This document shows, one piece after another, positions 26,660 through 44,104 of a DNA stretch of 64,000 bases (position 1 is its first letter; each line of letters starts with the position of its first letter). Below the pieces are notes generated by a model. That model was not told the origin of the DNA and made no database searches. It worked only from the letters and a program-made list of their open reading frames with translations. The position numbers and the translations under genes are program-made. Source of the stretch: Nitrospirota bacterium (GTDB lineage Bacteria > Nitrospirota > JACRHL01). The DNA is taken from the NCBI GenBank assembly GCA_029858285.1, contig JAOUFN010000013.1, forward strand, positions 1 to 64,000, given 5' to 3'.

Positions 26660-27111
26660 TTGGTTTCCAGATCGTGGATCTTGTCGATCCGGCGTTGGTG
26701 GCGACCCCCCTCGAACCCGGTGGCGAACCAGGCGCGCACGATGTTCAGCGCCGTGGCTTCGTCCACCACCCGCTCGCCGATCACCAGAATATTGGCGTCG
26801 TTGTGCTGGCGGCTCATGCGGGCGGTCATTTCGTTGTGGCACAGGGCGGCGCGCACCCCGGGAAACTTGTTGGCGATGATCGACATGCCAATGCCGGTGC
26901 CACAGATCAGCACCCCGCACGGGGCCGTTCCGGTGGAAACCGCCCCGGCCACCAGCATGCCGTAGTCCGGATAGTCCACCGACTCGTCGGTGAACGCACC
27001 CCGATCCTCCACCGGCTGCCCCAGTTCCTCGCGGATGAACCGGGCAATTTTGGCCTTAAGGCCCACTCCGGCGTGATCGGAGGCAATCAGAATCGGTTGT
27101 TCGGAAGACAT
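26656..27111 (-). CDS. rpiB: Ribose-5-phosphate isomerase B
   Basis: This 151-residue RpiB/LacAB family protein has IASDHAG near the N terminus, YPDYG, the catalytic Cys in CGTGIGMSI (Cys about 70) and [11 protein letters not shown]. It interconverts ribulose-5-P and ribose-5-P in the pentose phosphate pathway. The start at 27111 follows a clear promoter. rpiB-glyA adjacency is widespread in proteobacteria. Confidence 0.95.
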   Translation of the reverse strand: MSSEQPILIASDHAGVGLKAKIARFIREELGQPVEDRGAFTDESVDYPDYGMLVAGAVSTGTAPCGVLICGTGIGMSIIANKFPGVRAALCHNEMTARMSRQHNDANILVIGERVVDEATALNIVRAWFATGFEGGRHQRRIDKIHDLETK

Positions 27112-27151
27112 CGGGTGCCACCCCTGCCGGAACCACAAAAAAAGATGCGCC

Positions 27152-27181
27152 ATGATACGGGCACACGCCCACCCCGGTCAA
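27152..27181 (-). promoter_or_regulatory. Promoter of rpiB-glyA
   Basis: Minus strand TTGACC, 18-base spacer, TATCAT; each hexamer is 5 of 6 to consensus. The start would fall near 27145, about 35 bases before the rpiB ATG. Confidence 0.65.
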
Positions 27182-27274
27182 GGCGGGCGGGCGCGGGGCG
27201 CGATAGGCCCCGCGACCGACCCGGACGGTGGACCGAGTTTGGAGTTTTGCCCGAAAACCGCGGCAGGCCGTGCG

Positions 27275-28036
27275 CTAAAGGGTGTCGGCGGGGCGGTGGG
27301 CGGCGTCCGACCGCCGGGTGCGGAAGCCGTGGCGCGCCCACCCCACCAGACCCGAGGTGGTGTACAGCACGCCGATGATGAACAGCGCCAGGTGCGGCTT
27401 GGCAACGATGGCAACCAGCACCAGCGCACCGGAAACCAGGTTCAGGAAGGGGTGCTCCCGCTCGCGCTGGGCGCCGCGTCCGTAGGGGACGTTGCTGACC
27501 AGCAGGAAGGAGAGGAAAAACACCAGAGGCAGGGCAATCATCGGCACCACCTGGGTGGGAATCAGGCCGTACTCCCCCTGGAACAGCACCAGGGTGCAGA
27601 TCATCCCGGCGGCGCCCGGCGAGGGCAGGCCGGTGAACAGGTCGCTCTTGGTGGCCGGGTCACCCATCTGGCTGACGTTGAAACGTGCCAGCCGCAGCGC
27701 GGCGCAGATCACGTACAGGCAGGCCACCGCCCACCCCACCCGGCCGAAACTGTTCAGCGCCCAGGTGTACATGAGCAGTGCCGGGGCCATGCCAAAGGAG
27801 ATCATGTCCGCCAGGGAGTCGTATTCCACGCCAAAACGGCTGCCGCCGCCCATGGCACGGGCCACCCGCCCGTCCAGAATATCGAACACGCCGGCCGCCA
27901 CGATGGCGAATGCGGCCTGCTCGAAACGGTCGTGGAAGGCCGAAACGATGCAATAAAAGCCCGCAATGATGTTGCAGGTGGTGAGCAGGTTGGGGATCAG
28001 GTGAACCCCCCGGCGCCTGGATTCGACTTCGTGCAT
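27275..28036 (-). CDS. pssA: CDP-diacylglycerol-serine O-phosphatidyltransferase
   Basis: This 253-residue polytopic CDP-alcohol phosphatidyltransferase makes phosphatidylserine. It opens HLIPNLLTTCNIIAGF. The metal/CDP motif D-G-x2-A-R-x8-G-x3-D-x3-D is visible as DGRVARAMGGGSRFGVEYDSLAD. Length and N terminus fit the type II (membrane) enzyme. psd lies 30 bases upstream, so serine feeds straight into phosphatidylethanolamine synthesis. Confidence 0.94.
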   Translation of the reverse strand: MHEVESRRRGVHLIPNLLTTCNIIAGFYCIVSAFHDRFEQAAFAIVAAGVFDILDGRVARAMGGGSRFGVEYDSLADMISFGMAPALLMYTWALNSFGRVGWAVACLYVICAALRLARFNVSQMGDPATKSDLFTGLPSPGAAGMICTLVLFQGEYGLIPTQVVPMIALPLVFFLSFLLVSNVPYGRGAQREREHPFLNLVSGALVLVAIVAKPHLALFIIGVLYTTSGLVGWARHGFRTRRSDAAHRPADTL

Positions 28037-28066
28037 TCCGGTCCTCCCTCTCAGGTAGCGTACCGA

Positions 28067-28762
28067 TCAGCTCCCGGCCGGAGTCTCTACCAAAGTCCCC
28101 GGCAGACGCCCGAGAACCGTTTCGCCAGCCGTGACGCGCTGCCCCGCCTCCACCAGCACCAGACTGGCGGGGGGCAGATAGACATCCACCCGCGATCCAA
28201 AACGGATCAGCCCGAATATATCACCTGCGCGCCCTTCTGTCCCCACAGTTCCCCAGCAGACGATGCGCCGCGCCACCAGCCCGGCGATCTGCACGAAGTG
28301 GACACTGTGGCCGTCCGCCGTCCGCATGGTCAGGGCGTTGCGCTCGTTGTGCTCGCTGGCCTTGTCAAAGCTGGCGTTGAAGAAGCGGCCGGGGATGTAG
28401 TTCACCGCCGTCACCCGGCCGGTGACCGGCAGGCGGTTGACGTGCACGTTGAACACATTCATGAAAATGCACACCCGGCGTGCCGGAGAGCCGTCCGGGT
28501 AGGGGGCGAAATCTACCCCCAGTACGCGCCCGTCGGCGGGGGCCACCACCAACCCCTCCCCCGCCGGAACGGTACGTGCCGGGTTGCGGAAAAACCACAC
28601 CACCCATACCAGCAGCAGCACCCCCAGCGCCGTCAGTGCCACCCAGGCGAGGCCGCCGGGGCATACCGCCAGGGCGCCGCAAATGGCCGTGAACACCGCC
28701 GCGATGGCGATGAACGGATACCCCTCGCGCGCAATCAGCGCGCCCTCTGCCGTTGTCTTCAC
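28067..28762 (-). CDS. psd: Phosphatidylserine decarboxylase proenzyme (short form)
   Basis: This 231-residue precursor has two N-terminal membrane segments (about 16-58), FFRNP, VAPADGRV, and MNVFNVHVNR. The self-cleavage site is RFGSRVDVYLP, where Gly189-Ser190 yields the pyruvoyl group on the new alpha chain. It converts phosphatidylserine to phosphatidylethanolamine. The FGS-type site and size mark the PSD-A short form. It lies between ilvC and pssA on the same strand. Confidence 0.95.
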   Translation of the reverse strand: MKTTAEGALIAREGYPFIAIAAVFTAICGALAVCPGGLAWVALTALGVLLLVWVVWFFRNPARTVPAGEGLVVAPADGRVLGVDFAPYPDGSPARRVCIFMNVFNVHVNRLPVTGRVTAVNYIPGRFFNASFDKASEHNERNALTMRTADGHSVHFVQIAGLVARRIVCWGTVGTEGRAGDIFGLIRFGSRVDVYLPPASLVLVEAGQRVTAGETVLGRLPGTLVETPAGS

Positions 28763-28807
28763 GCGACCTGCCGGGTGCGGGTGGAATCGTGCATGGCCGG
28801 GCGCCGT

Positions 28808-30371
<1,564 letters not shown>

Positions 30372-30383
30372 GCGACTGTCCCT

Positions 30384-32201
30384 TTAATCCCGAAAATCGG
30401 CTGGAGTGGCGGCGGAGGCTTCGGCGCTCGCCCTGGCCGGGGATTTTTTCGCCGGAGCCTGGCCGGGAATGCGGTCCGGCACCGGCACCGGGTGGGCGTC
30501 GTCCGGATCGCTGAAGACCATCTGGAAATTGGCCTTGCCCGCCGGAACCATGGGGTAGACGTTCTCCGACGGATCCACCTGCACGTCCACGAACACCGGC
30601 TTTTTGACGCGGAAGGCCTCCAGCAGCACCGCCTCCAGCTCTTCCGGACGGGTGGCGCGCAGGCCCACAGCGCCGTACGCCTCCGCCAGCTTGACAAAAT
30701 CCGGTGTGGCGGCAAGGTAGCTGTGGGAATAGTGCTCGTTGTAGAACAACTGCTGCCACTGGCGGACCATGCCCAGGTAGTGGTTGTTGAGGATGATCAC
30801 CTTCACCGGCAGTTCGTTGATCACCGCCGTGGCCAGCTCCTGAATGTTCATCTGGATGCTGCCGTCACCGCTGACGGTGATCACCAGGCGGTCCGGATGC
30901 GCCGCCTGCGCCCCCAGAGCGGCAGGGAAGCCGTAGCCCATGGTGCCCAGCCCGCCGGAGGTGAGCCAGTCGCGACCGTTTTCAAACTTGTAGTACTGGG
31001 CGGTGAACATCTGGTGCTGGCCCACGTCGGTGGAGACGATGGCGTTGCCCTGGGTCAGCTCGTAAATCTTCTCGATCACTTGCTGGGGCTTGATGCTCTG
31101 GCTGGAGGTTTTATAACCCAGGGGGTGGGCGGCCTCCATTTCGGCAATGCGGGCCTCCCAGGTTTCCCGTTCGGCGGTGTCGAACAGGGGACCATCGGCC
31201 TCTTCCAGGATACCGATCAGGTCGGCCAGAACGTGCTTCACGTCGCCCACGATGGGGATGTCCACCTGGATGTTCTTGCGAATAGAGGTGGGGTCGATGT
31301 CCACGTGGATGATCTTGGCGTTGGGGATGAACTCGTCCACCTTGCCGGTGACGCGGTCGTCAAAGCGCACCCCCACGGCGATCACCAGATCGGACTCGTA
31401 CATGGCCATGTTGGCGCGGTAGGTGCCGTGCATGCCGAGCATGCCCAGAAACGCCGGATCGGAGCCCCGGAACCCGCCCAGGCCCATCAGGGTGTTGGTC
31501 ACCGGGCAGCGGATCAGTTCCGCCAGCCGGTGCAGTTCCGCGGAGGCGCCGGAGGAAACCACGCCGCCGCCGGTGTACAGCACCGGGCGCCGGGCACGGC
31601 GGATGGCGGTGGCGGCCTTCTTGATCTGCCCCTTGTTGCCCCGGATGGTGGGGTTGTAGCTGCGCAGATAGACGCTGTCCGGGTAGCTGAACTCGGTGGT
31701 GGCGAAGGTGACGTCCTTGGGCAGATCGATCAGCACCGGACCGGGGCGGCCGGAGGCGGCAATGTAATACGCCTCCTTGATGGTGCGGGCCAGATCCTCC
31801 ACGCGTTTGACCAGAAAGTTGTACTTGGTGCAGCTCAGGGAGGTGCCGATGATGTCCGCTTCCTGAAAGGCGTCGTTGCCGATCAGGCTGGTGGGCACCT
31901 GGCCGGTGAACACCACCAGGGGCACCGAATCCATCAGCGCGTCCCACAGACCGGTGATGGTGTTGGTGGCGCCAGGGCCGGAGGTCACCAGGGCGGTGCC
32001 AACCCGGCCGGTGGAGCGGGCGTAGCCCTCGGCCATGTGGATGGCCCCCTGCTCGTGGCGGCACAGCACGTGGCGAATGTCGTTCTGCTGGTGCAGGTGG
32101 TCGTAAAGACCCAACACCACACCACCGGGATAGCCGAAGAGGGTATCCACCCCTTCGCGCTTGAGGCATTCAATCAGGATTGCGGATCCGGTCAGTTTCA
32201 T
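30384..32201 (-). CDS. ilvB: Acetolactate synthase large (catalytic) subunit
   Basis: This 605-residue TPP-dependent enzyme condenses pyruvate with pyruvate or 2-ketobutyrate. The catalytic Glu is in [16 protein letters not shown], and the TPP/Mg motif is [15 protein letters not shown]...NN (about 438-466). The last 35-40 residues (after [14 protein letters not shown]) are a Pro/Ala/Lys tail beyond the usual end. First gene of ilvB-ilvN-ilvC-psd-pssA. The ATG at 32201 starts the conserved fold ([15 protein letters not shown]). Confidence 0.96.
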   Translation of the reverse strand: MKLTGSAILIECLKREGVDTLFGYPGGVVLGLYDHLHQQNDIRHVLCRHEQGAIHMAEGYARSTGRVGTALVTSGPGATNTITGLWDALMDSVPLVVFTGQVPTSLIGNDAFQEADIIGTSLSCTKYNFLVKRVEDLARTIKEAYYIAASGRPGPVLIDLPKDVTFATTEFSYPDSVYLRSYNPTIRGNKGQIKKAATAIRRARRPVLYTGGGVVSSGASAELHRLAELIRCPVTNTLMGLGGFRGSDPAFLGMLGMHGTYRANMAMYESDLVIAVGVRFDDRVTGKVDEFIPNAKIIHVDIDPTSIRKNIQVDIPIVGDVKHVLADLIGILEEADGPLFDTAERETWEARIAEMEAAHPLGYKTSSQSIKPQQVIEKIYELTQGNAIVSTDVGQHQMFTAQYYKFENGRDWLTSGGLGTMGYGFPAALGAQAAHPDRLVITVSGDGSIQMNIQELATAVINELPVKVIILNNHYLGMVRQWQQLFYNEHYSHSYLAATPDFVKLAEAYGAVGLRATRPEELEAVLLEAFRVKKPVFVDVQVDPSENVYPMVPAGKANFQMVFSDPDDAHPVPVPDRIPGQAPAKKSPARASAEASAATPADFRD

Positions 32202-32326
32202 GACGTTATCAATCCACACCCCCCGGGAGAGGGATGAAGCCCTGGGTCTGATGGCGTGACGCGTAACGGCGACCGCACACCGCCTACACCGTTGTGCGGC
32301 AATGACACACCGTGACGCAAAACGGC

Positions 32327-32356
32327 ACGCTAACACGCGCCCCGAAAGATGGTCAA
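32327..32356 (-). promoter_or_regulatory. Possible promoter of the ilv operon
   Basis: Minus strand TTGACC, 18-base spacer, TAGCGT. The -35 is 5 of 6 and the -10 only 3 of 6, but the spacing equals that of the better promoters in this window. No leader peptide with Val/Leu/Ile runs was found in the 184-base ilvB leader. Confidence 0.38.
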
Positions 32357-32385
32357 CGCCGCGAAAAGTTCGCGGGCATCACACC

Positions 32386-32913
32386 CTACTGGGCAGCCGG
32401 TGCGGCCTCTTCGGCGGACGGGGCGACAACTTCCTCTTCAGCAACGGCTTCTTGGGACGCTGCCTCGGCACCCTTGGCCACCACCGACACGGTGATGGTG
32501 GAGGTGACACCGAAACCGAGATCCACCACCAACTCCTCGTCACCCAGGTGCTTGATCGGCCCGTCCATGCGCATCGAACGCCGATCCACCGGATACCCCT
32601 GAGCCGCCAGCGCGGTGGCGATGTCCTTGGCGGTCACCGACCCGAACAACCGACCGTCCTCGCCGCACTTGACGGTCATCACCAGGGGCTTGGCCGCCAT
32701 ACTCTTGGCAATACCCTGGGCTTCGGTGCGGCGCTTGTTGACGCGTGACTCGATCAGGCGCCGCTCGTGCTCCACCTGGGCGATACGCTTGTCCGTGGCG
32801 GCAATCACCAGACCGCGGGGGATGAGGAAGTTGCGCGCATAGCCCGGCGCCACGTCCTTCACGTCTCCCAGGCGACCAAGGTTTTCGACATCTTCCTTCA
32901 GGATCACTTTCAT
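32386..32913 (-). CDS. rplI: 50S ribosomal protein L9
   Basis: This 175-residue L9 has the N-terminal rRNA-binding domain (MKVILKEDVENLGRLGDV, then PGYARNFLIPRGL), a long connecting helix, and the C-terminal domain (FGSVTAKDIATAL). An acidic Ala/Glu-rich tail of about 25 residues extends past the usual end (about 150). It stands alone, without rpsF/rpsR, which normally accompany it. Confidence 0.96.
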   Translation of the reverse strand: MKVILKEDVENLGRLGDVKDVAPGYARNFLIPRGLVIAATDKRIAQVEHERRLIESRVNKRRTEAQGIAKSMAAKPLVMTVKCGEDGRLFGSVTAKDIATALAAQGYPVDRRSMRMDGPIKHLGDEELVVDLGFGVTSTITVSVVAKGAEAASQEAVAEEEVVAPSAEEAAPAAQ

Positions 32914-32955
32914 GGCCCGCACACTCCCGAAAAGCGCAAACAGAGAAGCGCAAAC

Positions 32956-32977
32956 AAAAAACGGCTGAACAGCAGCC
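32956..32977 (-). terminator. Small terminator-like hairpin upstream of rplI
   Basis: Minus strand GGCTG-CTGTT-CAGCC followed by GTTTTTTGTTTG. The 5-bp GC stem plus T-run looks like an intrinsic terminator or attenuator 43 bases before the rplI start. TTGACA (32983-32978) directly abuts it, so it could also sit within the rplI promoter. Confidence 0.4.
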
Positions 32978-32983
32978 TGTCAA

Positions 32984-33652
32984 AATAGCCGGTAATGGTA
33001 CGACAGACGGGGGGCCAAGGTCAAACACCAGTGGAAGATCTTGCGGAGAATATTCAGGACATACCTGGTGGGCGGATTTTGGCGGGGGGGGGAAAGGTTT
33101 TTTGTTTTTTTCATCGCCTCCGACCGGTTTCCTGTGAATTCAATCCGCCCACCCGCATTCCTGAATTCTTCTCCTCTCGTGTTTTTATAAAACCAGTCCA
33201 TCGAAGCAGGGGGTGTTGACGGCGTGTATATCCATATCGACCACTGAAATTTCAATCACTTGTCTATGTCCTCCGCCTGTGGATGGGGCGCACACCCCGT
33301 CCACAGGGGAAAAGGGCCTCAAAGGCACCTCGGAGGCTTGAAGAAGCGCCTCCTTTTGGGGTATTTTCCCCCCAGCACTCTCCCTGCTTGGAGTCGGGGT
33401 GTGGGTAGCTTCCCGTTTTCCATGTGGACAAGTTTGAGTCAGGGATGTTTTCGGAATGAAAGCAATCGGTTCCGATATTTTGAACAGTCTGTCGATTCTT
33501 TGGCGACATGTGGATAACCGTCGAAACGACAACCGTTTTCCGGGTTATCCACAAGTGTGTATAGACATGGGAGAGAGGGGTGGCCGGGGTGTTTTGTGGG
33601 GAGATTTGTCGCGGGGGTTGTCGGGCGGTCTGCGTGGTCTGGGGGTGGTGGG
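32984..33652. other. oriC: Candidate chromosomal replication origin (oriC)
   Basis: This gene-free stretch lies between leftward rplI and rightward dnaA. Perfect DnaA boxes (TTATCCACA) occur at 33545-33553 (plus) and 33509-33517 (minus). They form an inverted pair inside TGTGGATAACC...GGTTATCCACA. One-mismatch or weaker boxes are at 33423-33431 (TGTGGACAA) and 33278-33286 (TGTGGATGG). T-rich runs at 33090-33115 and an A/T-richer stretch at 33465-33500 could unwind. dnaA, dnaN, gyrB and gyrA follow, and gene polarity switches here. No small gene was found. Confidence 0.75.
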
Positions 33653-35179
33653 GTGACTGACTCCGGCGTGACCAGCGTGGAAGATATCTGGCGCGCCAGC
33701 CTGGCGGTGATCCGCAAGCGCGTGAACGCCCAGGCCTACCACACGTGGTTCAGCGCCATCGCCCTGCAACGGGTGGAGGGGTTGGTGTGCACGGTGGCGG
33801 TGCCCAACGCCTTTTTCATCGAGATGATGACCGAGCCGTACTCGCCCCTGATCCTGGCCTCCGTGTCCGAGGTGGTGGATTCCCCTCTGGAGCGGGTGGA
33901 GTATGTGGTGTCCGCCGAACTCGCCAGTCTTGCGCCGGTGGTGTCCATGGCGGGGGTGGCTGGATATGCCGGTGGCGGGAACGGGGGGGCGGCAGAAATG
34001 CTTTCCGTCGCCGCCGCGCCGGGCGCCGTGGCCACGGTGGAGGCGAAGATGGCGGCCGGAGATGTCGCCGTGGCGAGCGGCGGAAAATCCGCCGCCGGCT
34101 CCGGTGGCCCCGCCATTGCGGGTCGTCTGGGGGCTGCCCGGGGAAGCGACAGCCTGTCGCGGCTGAACCCCAAATACACTTTCGAGCAGTTCGTGGTCGG
34201 GGCCGCCAACCAGTTCGCCCACGCTGCCGCACGCGCAGTGGCGGAGAACCCGGCCAAGGCGTACAATCCCCTCTTTATCTATGGCGATGTGGGGTTGGGC
34301 AAAACCCACCTGCTGCACGCCATCGGTCAGCGCGTCCGCATGAGCAACCCGGATGCCCGCATCTGCTACCTGTCTTCCGAGCAGTTCACCAACGAAGTGA
34401 TCAACTCCATCCGCTACGACCGCATGGGGGATTTTCGCGCCCGCTACCGCAACAGCGACGTGCTGATCATCGACGACATCCAGTTTATTTCCGGCAAGGA
34501 CCGCACCCAAGAGGAGTTTTTCCACACCTTCAACACCCTGCACGAGGCGCGCAAGCAGATCGTATTGTCCTCCGACCGGTTCCCCAAGGAGATGCCGGAT
34601 GTGGAAGAGCGGCTGCGGTCGCGTTTCGAGTGGGGGCTGATCGCCGACATTCAACCGCCGGATCTGGAAACCAAAATCGCCATCCTGCGCAAAAAGGCCG
34701 AAACCGAAGGCATCCACATGCCCGACGACGTGTCCCTGCTGCTGGCCACCCATATCAAGAGCAACGTGCGCGAACTGGAGGGGGCGTTGATCCGCCTGGG
34801 CGCCTATGCCTCCCTCACCGGCAAGGAGATCACTGTGGATCTGGCGCGGCAGAACCTGCGCGACGTGATCCGGGTGGCCAAAAAGGTGTTGTCGATGGAC
34901 GACATCCAGCAGTTGGTGAGCCGTTTTTATCACGTTCGGGCTGCTGACCTGAAGGCCAAGCGGCGCACCAAGGAGCTGGTGTTGCCGCGCCAGGTGTCCA
35001 TGTACCTGTGCCGCACCCTCACCGAGCTGTCGTTCCCGGATATCGGACGCGGCTTTGGCGGGCGCGATCACACCACAGTCATGCACGCCTGCCGCCAGGT
35101 GGAAAAGCTTGCCGCCGCAGACGCGGCGTTTGCCGCCAACCTGGCCCAATTGAAGACCGAAATCGAGCATGGGGCCTGA
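33653..35179 (+). CDS. dnaA: Chromosomal replication initiator DnaA
   Basis: This 508-residue protein begins with GTG behind a GGGGGTGG Shine-Dalgarno-like run. Domain I (about 1-85) has the WFSAIAL region. Domain II (about 92-170) is an unusually long Ala/Gly/Val-rich linker. AAA+ domain III carries Walker [10 protein letters not shown] (about 211-219) and Walker [10 protein letters not shown]. Domain IV has the DNA-binding signature [20 protein letters not shown] at 33668 is an alternative start. DnaA boxes lie just upstream, so autoregulation is likely. Confidence 0.97.
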   Translation: MTDSGVTSVEDIWRASLAVIRKRVNAQAYHTWFSAIALQRVEGLVCTVAVPNAFFIEMMTEPYSPLILASVSEVVDSPLERVEYVVSAELASLAPVVSMAGVAGYAGGGNGGAAEMLSVAAAPGAVATVEAKMAAGDVAVASGGKSAAGSGGPAIAGRLGAARGSDSLSRLNPKYTFEQFVVGAANQFAHAAARAVAENPAKAYNPLFIYGDVGLGKTHLLHAIGQRVRMSNPDARICYLSSEQFTNEVINSIRYDRMGDFRARYRNSDVLIIDDIQFISGKDRTQEEFFHTFNTLHEARKQIVLSSDRFPKEMPDVEERLRSRFEWGLIADIQPPDLETKIAILRKKAETEGIHMPDDVSLLLATHIKSNVRELEGALIRLGAYASLTGKEITVDLARQNLRDVIRVAKKVLSMDDIQQLVSRFYHVRAADLKAKRRTKELVLPRQVSMYLCRTLTELSFPDIGRGFGGRDHTTVMHACRQVEKLAAADAAFAANLAQLKTEIEHGA

Positions 35180-35205
35180 ACGGTCCCGGAGTTAGGGAGG
35201 GGTTT

Positions 35206-38792
<3,587 letters not shown>

Positions 38793-38890
38793 ACGGGGAC
38801 CGCCGTGGCGTGTCCGCCTGAAGCAACCGTCCGAACCAACCGCGTGGCGCGCCCGCAGCGCGCCGCAACGCCAACAGGGAAACGTATCCC

Positions 38891-41479
<2,589 letters not shown>

Positions 41480-41497
41480 TATGGCCCCGGTGGTGGG

Positions 41498-42082
41498 ATG
41501 ACCCCGGTGGTTCCCCTGCCCGGTACCCACCGGGAGCGCCTGATGGCGCGCCTGGAGGCCATTTTTGGTGCGCTGTCGCCCCTGTTGCGGGTGTTGCTGA
41601 CCACAGACGGCACGGTCACCGAGACCCTGGCCGCCCACTTCGGCGAGGAGGTGGGGGTGAAGGTCGTCACCCAGGGCTTCCACCCGGCAGACGGGGAGGA
41701 TTTTCCCGAACTGGCCCTGCGCCCCGGTAGCGTGGTGCTGGACCGTTGCGTGGTGCTGACCGGCGCGCGCAGCGGGCGGGCCTTCGCGGTGGCGGTGTCG
41801 CGCATTGTGCCGGCCCTGCTCCCCGGCGCCATGCAGGAGGACCTGCTGGCGGCGCGGGAACCGCTGGGAAAACTGTTGCTGGCGCACCGGCTGGAGACCT
41901 TCAAGGAGATCGTCGATTGCGGCGTCTGCCCCTTGCGGCACGCCCCCCTGCCCCCTGGCAACTTTGCCGCCGCCCTCAAGCTGGCGCCGGGGGCTCCCCT
42001 GGTGTGGCGCACCTATCGGGTGCTGATTGGCGGGCGGGCGGCCATGAGTGTCAGTGAGTATTTTCCGGAGAGCCTGGCATGA
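41498..42082 (+). CDS. Chorismate lyase-like protein (UbiC/DUF98 fold)
   Basis: This 194-residue protein shows the chorismate pyruvate-lyase family pattern. It has LLRVLLTTDGTVTETLAAHF near the N terminus, a central VVLDRCVVLTGARSGRAFAVAVSRIVP, and a conserved AREPLGKLLLAHRLETFKEI helix. Such enzymes make 4-hydroxybenzoate from chorismate, for ubiquinone or other aromatic products. No ubiA is next to it, so the exact pathway is unknown. It begins 18 bases after gyrA and overlaps the next gene (ATGA). Confidence 0.72.
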   Translation: MTPVVPLPGTHRERLMARLEAIFGALSPLLRVLLTTDGTVTETLAAHFGEEVGVKVVTQGFHPADGEDFPELALRPGSVVLDRCVVLTGARSGRAFAVAVSRIVPALLPGAMQEDLLAAREPLGKLLLAHRLETFKEIVDCGVCPLRHAPLPPGNFAAALKLAPGAPLVWRTYRVLIGGRAAMSVSEYFPESLA

Positions 42083-43260
42083 AGCCTCACCCCCCCCACT
42101 TTTTCGGCGCCCGCTTCACCCCCCCCCCCGGCATGGCGGCGCGTTTGGGGGTGGCGGCGGCGCTCACCGCGCTGCTGGCCATGGGGGGCGCCTGGACCCT
42201 GACTGCGCAGCAGGAGGAGGCCGCCGCCACCCCCGCCGAGCGGATGGCCACCCTGCAAAAGCGCGCCGCCGAACAGCCGCGTCCCGATACCTGGTTCGAA
42301 CTGGGCCACCTGCAATTTACCCAGGGCGATGTCCACGGAGGTTTTGTGTCCCTGGCCAGGGCGGTGTCGCTGGCGCCGGTGGGGCACTATTCCCAAACCT
42401 ATCTGCTGCACCAACTGGACAAATCCCCATACCGCTTCGATCTGTCCCTGCACGAGGACCTGCTGACCATCCTGCCCGAATTCCCGCCGCTGCTGGAGCG
42501 GCTGGGGCGCTTGTATCAGGGCAAAAAGGGCATGGAGCCGAAGGCGGAAAAGCTGTTTGCCCAATGGGCCAGGCTGCGCCCCGAAAACCCCGAGGCCCAC
42601 GCCCGGCTGGCGGAGTTCTACCGCGCCACCGGCCGTGCCGGTGAGGCGCTGCCGCATCTGGAAAAAGTGCGCGCCCTGTCCGGGGAGAGCGCCTATGCCC
42701 TGCGGCGTCTGGGCACCCTGCAGCGGGAACTGGGCCATCTGGATGCCTCCGCCAGCGCGCTGGAGACGGCCATTGAACTGCCGGACCTGGGGCCGGACCG
42801 GGTTGCCCAGCTGGAACTGGGGCACACCCGCATGGCGCAAAAACGTCCCAAAGAGGCCGCAGCGGCCTTCCGGGCGGCGATCCAGGTGGATCCGGGCAGC
42901 GCCACCACGCACCTGTTTCTGGGGCAGGCGCTGACCGCCGCGGGGGACGGCAAGGGGGCCATGGCCGCATTTGCCGAGGCTCTGCGCCACGATACCCGCC
43001 TGCAGGAGGCGCATCTGGACCTGGGACGACTGCTGCTGGCCCAGGGTGACGCGAGGGGCGCCCTGCCGCACTTCCGCGAGGCCTCCAGCATCAACGACCG
43101 TGACCCGGACCTGCATTTTCTGGTGGGGGAAACCGCCCTTAAGGCGGGGGATGTGGCGCTGGCCCGGCGGGAGCTGGAAAAGCTGCGCAACATTGGCGGC
43201 GTCACGCTGGCCCACAAGCTCGACACCCTGATCGGCGCGCAGGCCCCGGCCACCCCCTGA
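42079..43260 (+). CDS. TPR-repeat protein with N-terminal membrane/signal segment
   Basis: This 393-residue protein has a hydrophobic segment at about 22-44 (LGVAAALTALLAMGGAWTLTA), either an uncleaved anchor or a signal peptide. The rest, about 9 TPR units (for example ARLAEFYRATGRAGEALPHLEKV and AHLDLGRLLLAQGDARGALPHF), is probably periplasmic. It overlaps the chorismate lyase-like gene by 4 bases, so the two are coupled. The partner is unknown; TPR periplasmic proteins often serve cytochrome or quinone-linked assembly. Confidence 0.82.
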   Translation: MKPHPPHFFGARFTPPPGMAARLGVAAALTALLAMGGAWTLTAQQEEAAATPAERMATLQKRAAEQPRPDTWFELGHLQFTQGDVHGGFVSLARAVSLAPVGHYSQTYLLHQLDKSPYRFDLSLHEDLLTILPEFPPLLERLGRLYQGKKGMEPKAEKLFAQWARLRPENPEAHARLAEFYRATGRAGEALPHLEKVRALSGESAYALRRLGTLQRELGHLDASASALETAIELPDLGPDRVAQLELGHTRMAQKRPKEAAAAFRAAIQVDPGSATTHLFLGQALTAAGDGKGAMAAFAEALRHDTRLQEAHLDLGRLLLAQGDARGALPHFREASSINDRDPDLHFLVGETALKAGDVALARRELEKLRNIGGVTLAHKLDTLIGAQAPATP

Positions 43261-43287
43261 GCCACCCCTCCCCCGGAGGGAGGCGAT

Positions 43288-44079
43288 TTACAGGCGGCGC
43301 AGGAACTCCCGCAACGGCCCCGGCACGGCGGCGGGGATCTCGTGGCCGCCGGAAAAGGGCACCCACTCCACGGCGTGGCCGGCGTCCCGCAACAGCCCCT
43401 GCAACTCCTCGCTGCGCGGAAACGGCAGCGTGCTGTCCTGACGGCCGTGGCTGACGAATACCGGCAGAGGGGGGCGCTCCGCGTCCGCTTGCGCCGCGTT
43501 TATTTTCCGCGTGGCGCCTGTTTTCCGTGCTGCGTCAATTTTCCGTGCTGCCGCTTGCCAGCGCTCCCGGCACAGCAGGGTGGGGGACAGCAACACCAGT
43601 CCGCGCAGGCGATCGGGGCCGCACAGGGCGGTTTCGCAGGCCAACATGGCGCCTTGGGAAAAGCCCCCCAGCACCACCTCCTCCGGCGTGGTCCCGAAGT
43701 GGGCGCAGGCGGCATGAATCAACTGCGTGACCCGTTCCCGGGCCTCCAGCATCCCCGGCGGGGTTTCGCGCGACAGGTCCAGCCCCCCCTCCAGGCGTAT
43801 TTGCCGTTCCCGCGCCGCCCAGTCGATGTGCCACCAGGCGCGGGCGTCCGCCAGGGGCATGGGCAGGGTAAGGGGGGCGGCGGGAAACAGGAAACGGCAG
43901 CCACTGGCCCCCAGAGGGGTCGCCAGGGGCACCAGATCGTCCCCCGGAGCGCCGTAACCGTGCAGCAGGATGCACAGGGGGGCGCGGGCGTCCCCTGAGC
44001 CGCTGTGAGGGCTCCGGCTGTCGGCCACGGTCACGGAGAGGCCGACCAGGGTCAGTGGTTGGGAGGGAACGGGGCGCAT
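43288..44079 (-). CDS. Alpha/beta hydrolase, carboxylesterase/phospholipase type
   Basis: This 263-residue protein of the YpfH/EstB-type esterase family has the oxyanion loop LLHGYGAPGDDL, nucleophile elbow GGFSQGAM (Ser), Asp in SHGRQDSTLP and His in SGGHEIP. The catalytic triad is complete. A Lys/Ala/Arg-rich insertion (about 175-200: KIDAARKTGATRKINAAQ) between the Ser and Asp parts looks like an expanded micro-repeat. It converges with the TPR gene; a CCTCCCCCGGAGGGAGG hairpin (43267-43283) lies between them. Confidence 0.85.
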   Translation of the reverse strand: MRPVPSQPLTLVGLSVTVADSRSPHSGSGDARAPLCILLHGYGAPGDDLVPLATPLGASGCRFLFPAAPLTLPMPLADARAWWHIDWAARERQIRLEGGLDLSRETPPGMLEARERVTQLIHAACAHFGTTPEEVVLGGFSQGAMLACETALCGPDRLRGLVLLSPTLLCRERWQAAARKIDAARKTGATRKINAAQADAERPPLPVFVSHGRQDSTLPFPRSEELQGLLRDAGHAVEWVPFSGGHEIPAAVPGPLREFLRRL

Positions 44080-44104
44080 GGGACGGATTTTACATGAATC
44101 TCCG

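Noticed and set aside
31290-31305. Another parS-like palindrome (TCCACGTGGA) in ilvB
   Set aside because: Only the inner 10 bases match; flanking positions required for ParB recognition are wrong.
32202-32385. Leader-peptide attenuator for the ilv operon
   Set aside because: No short frame with Val/Leu/Ile runs and no competing hairpins with a T-run.
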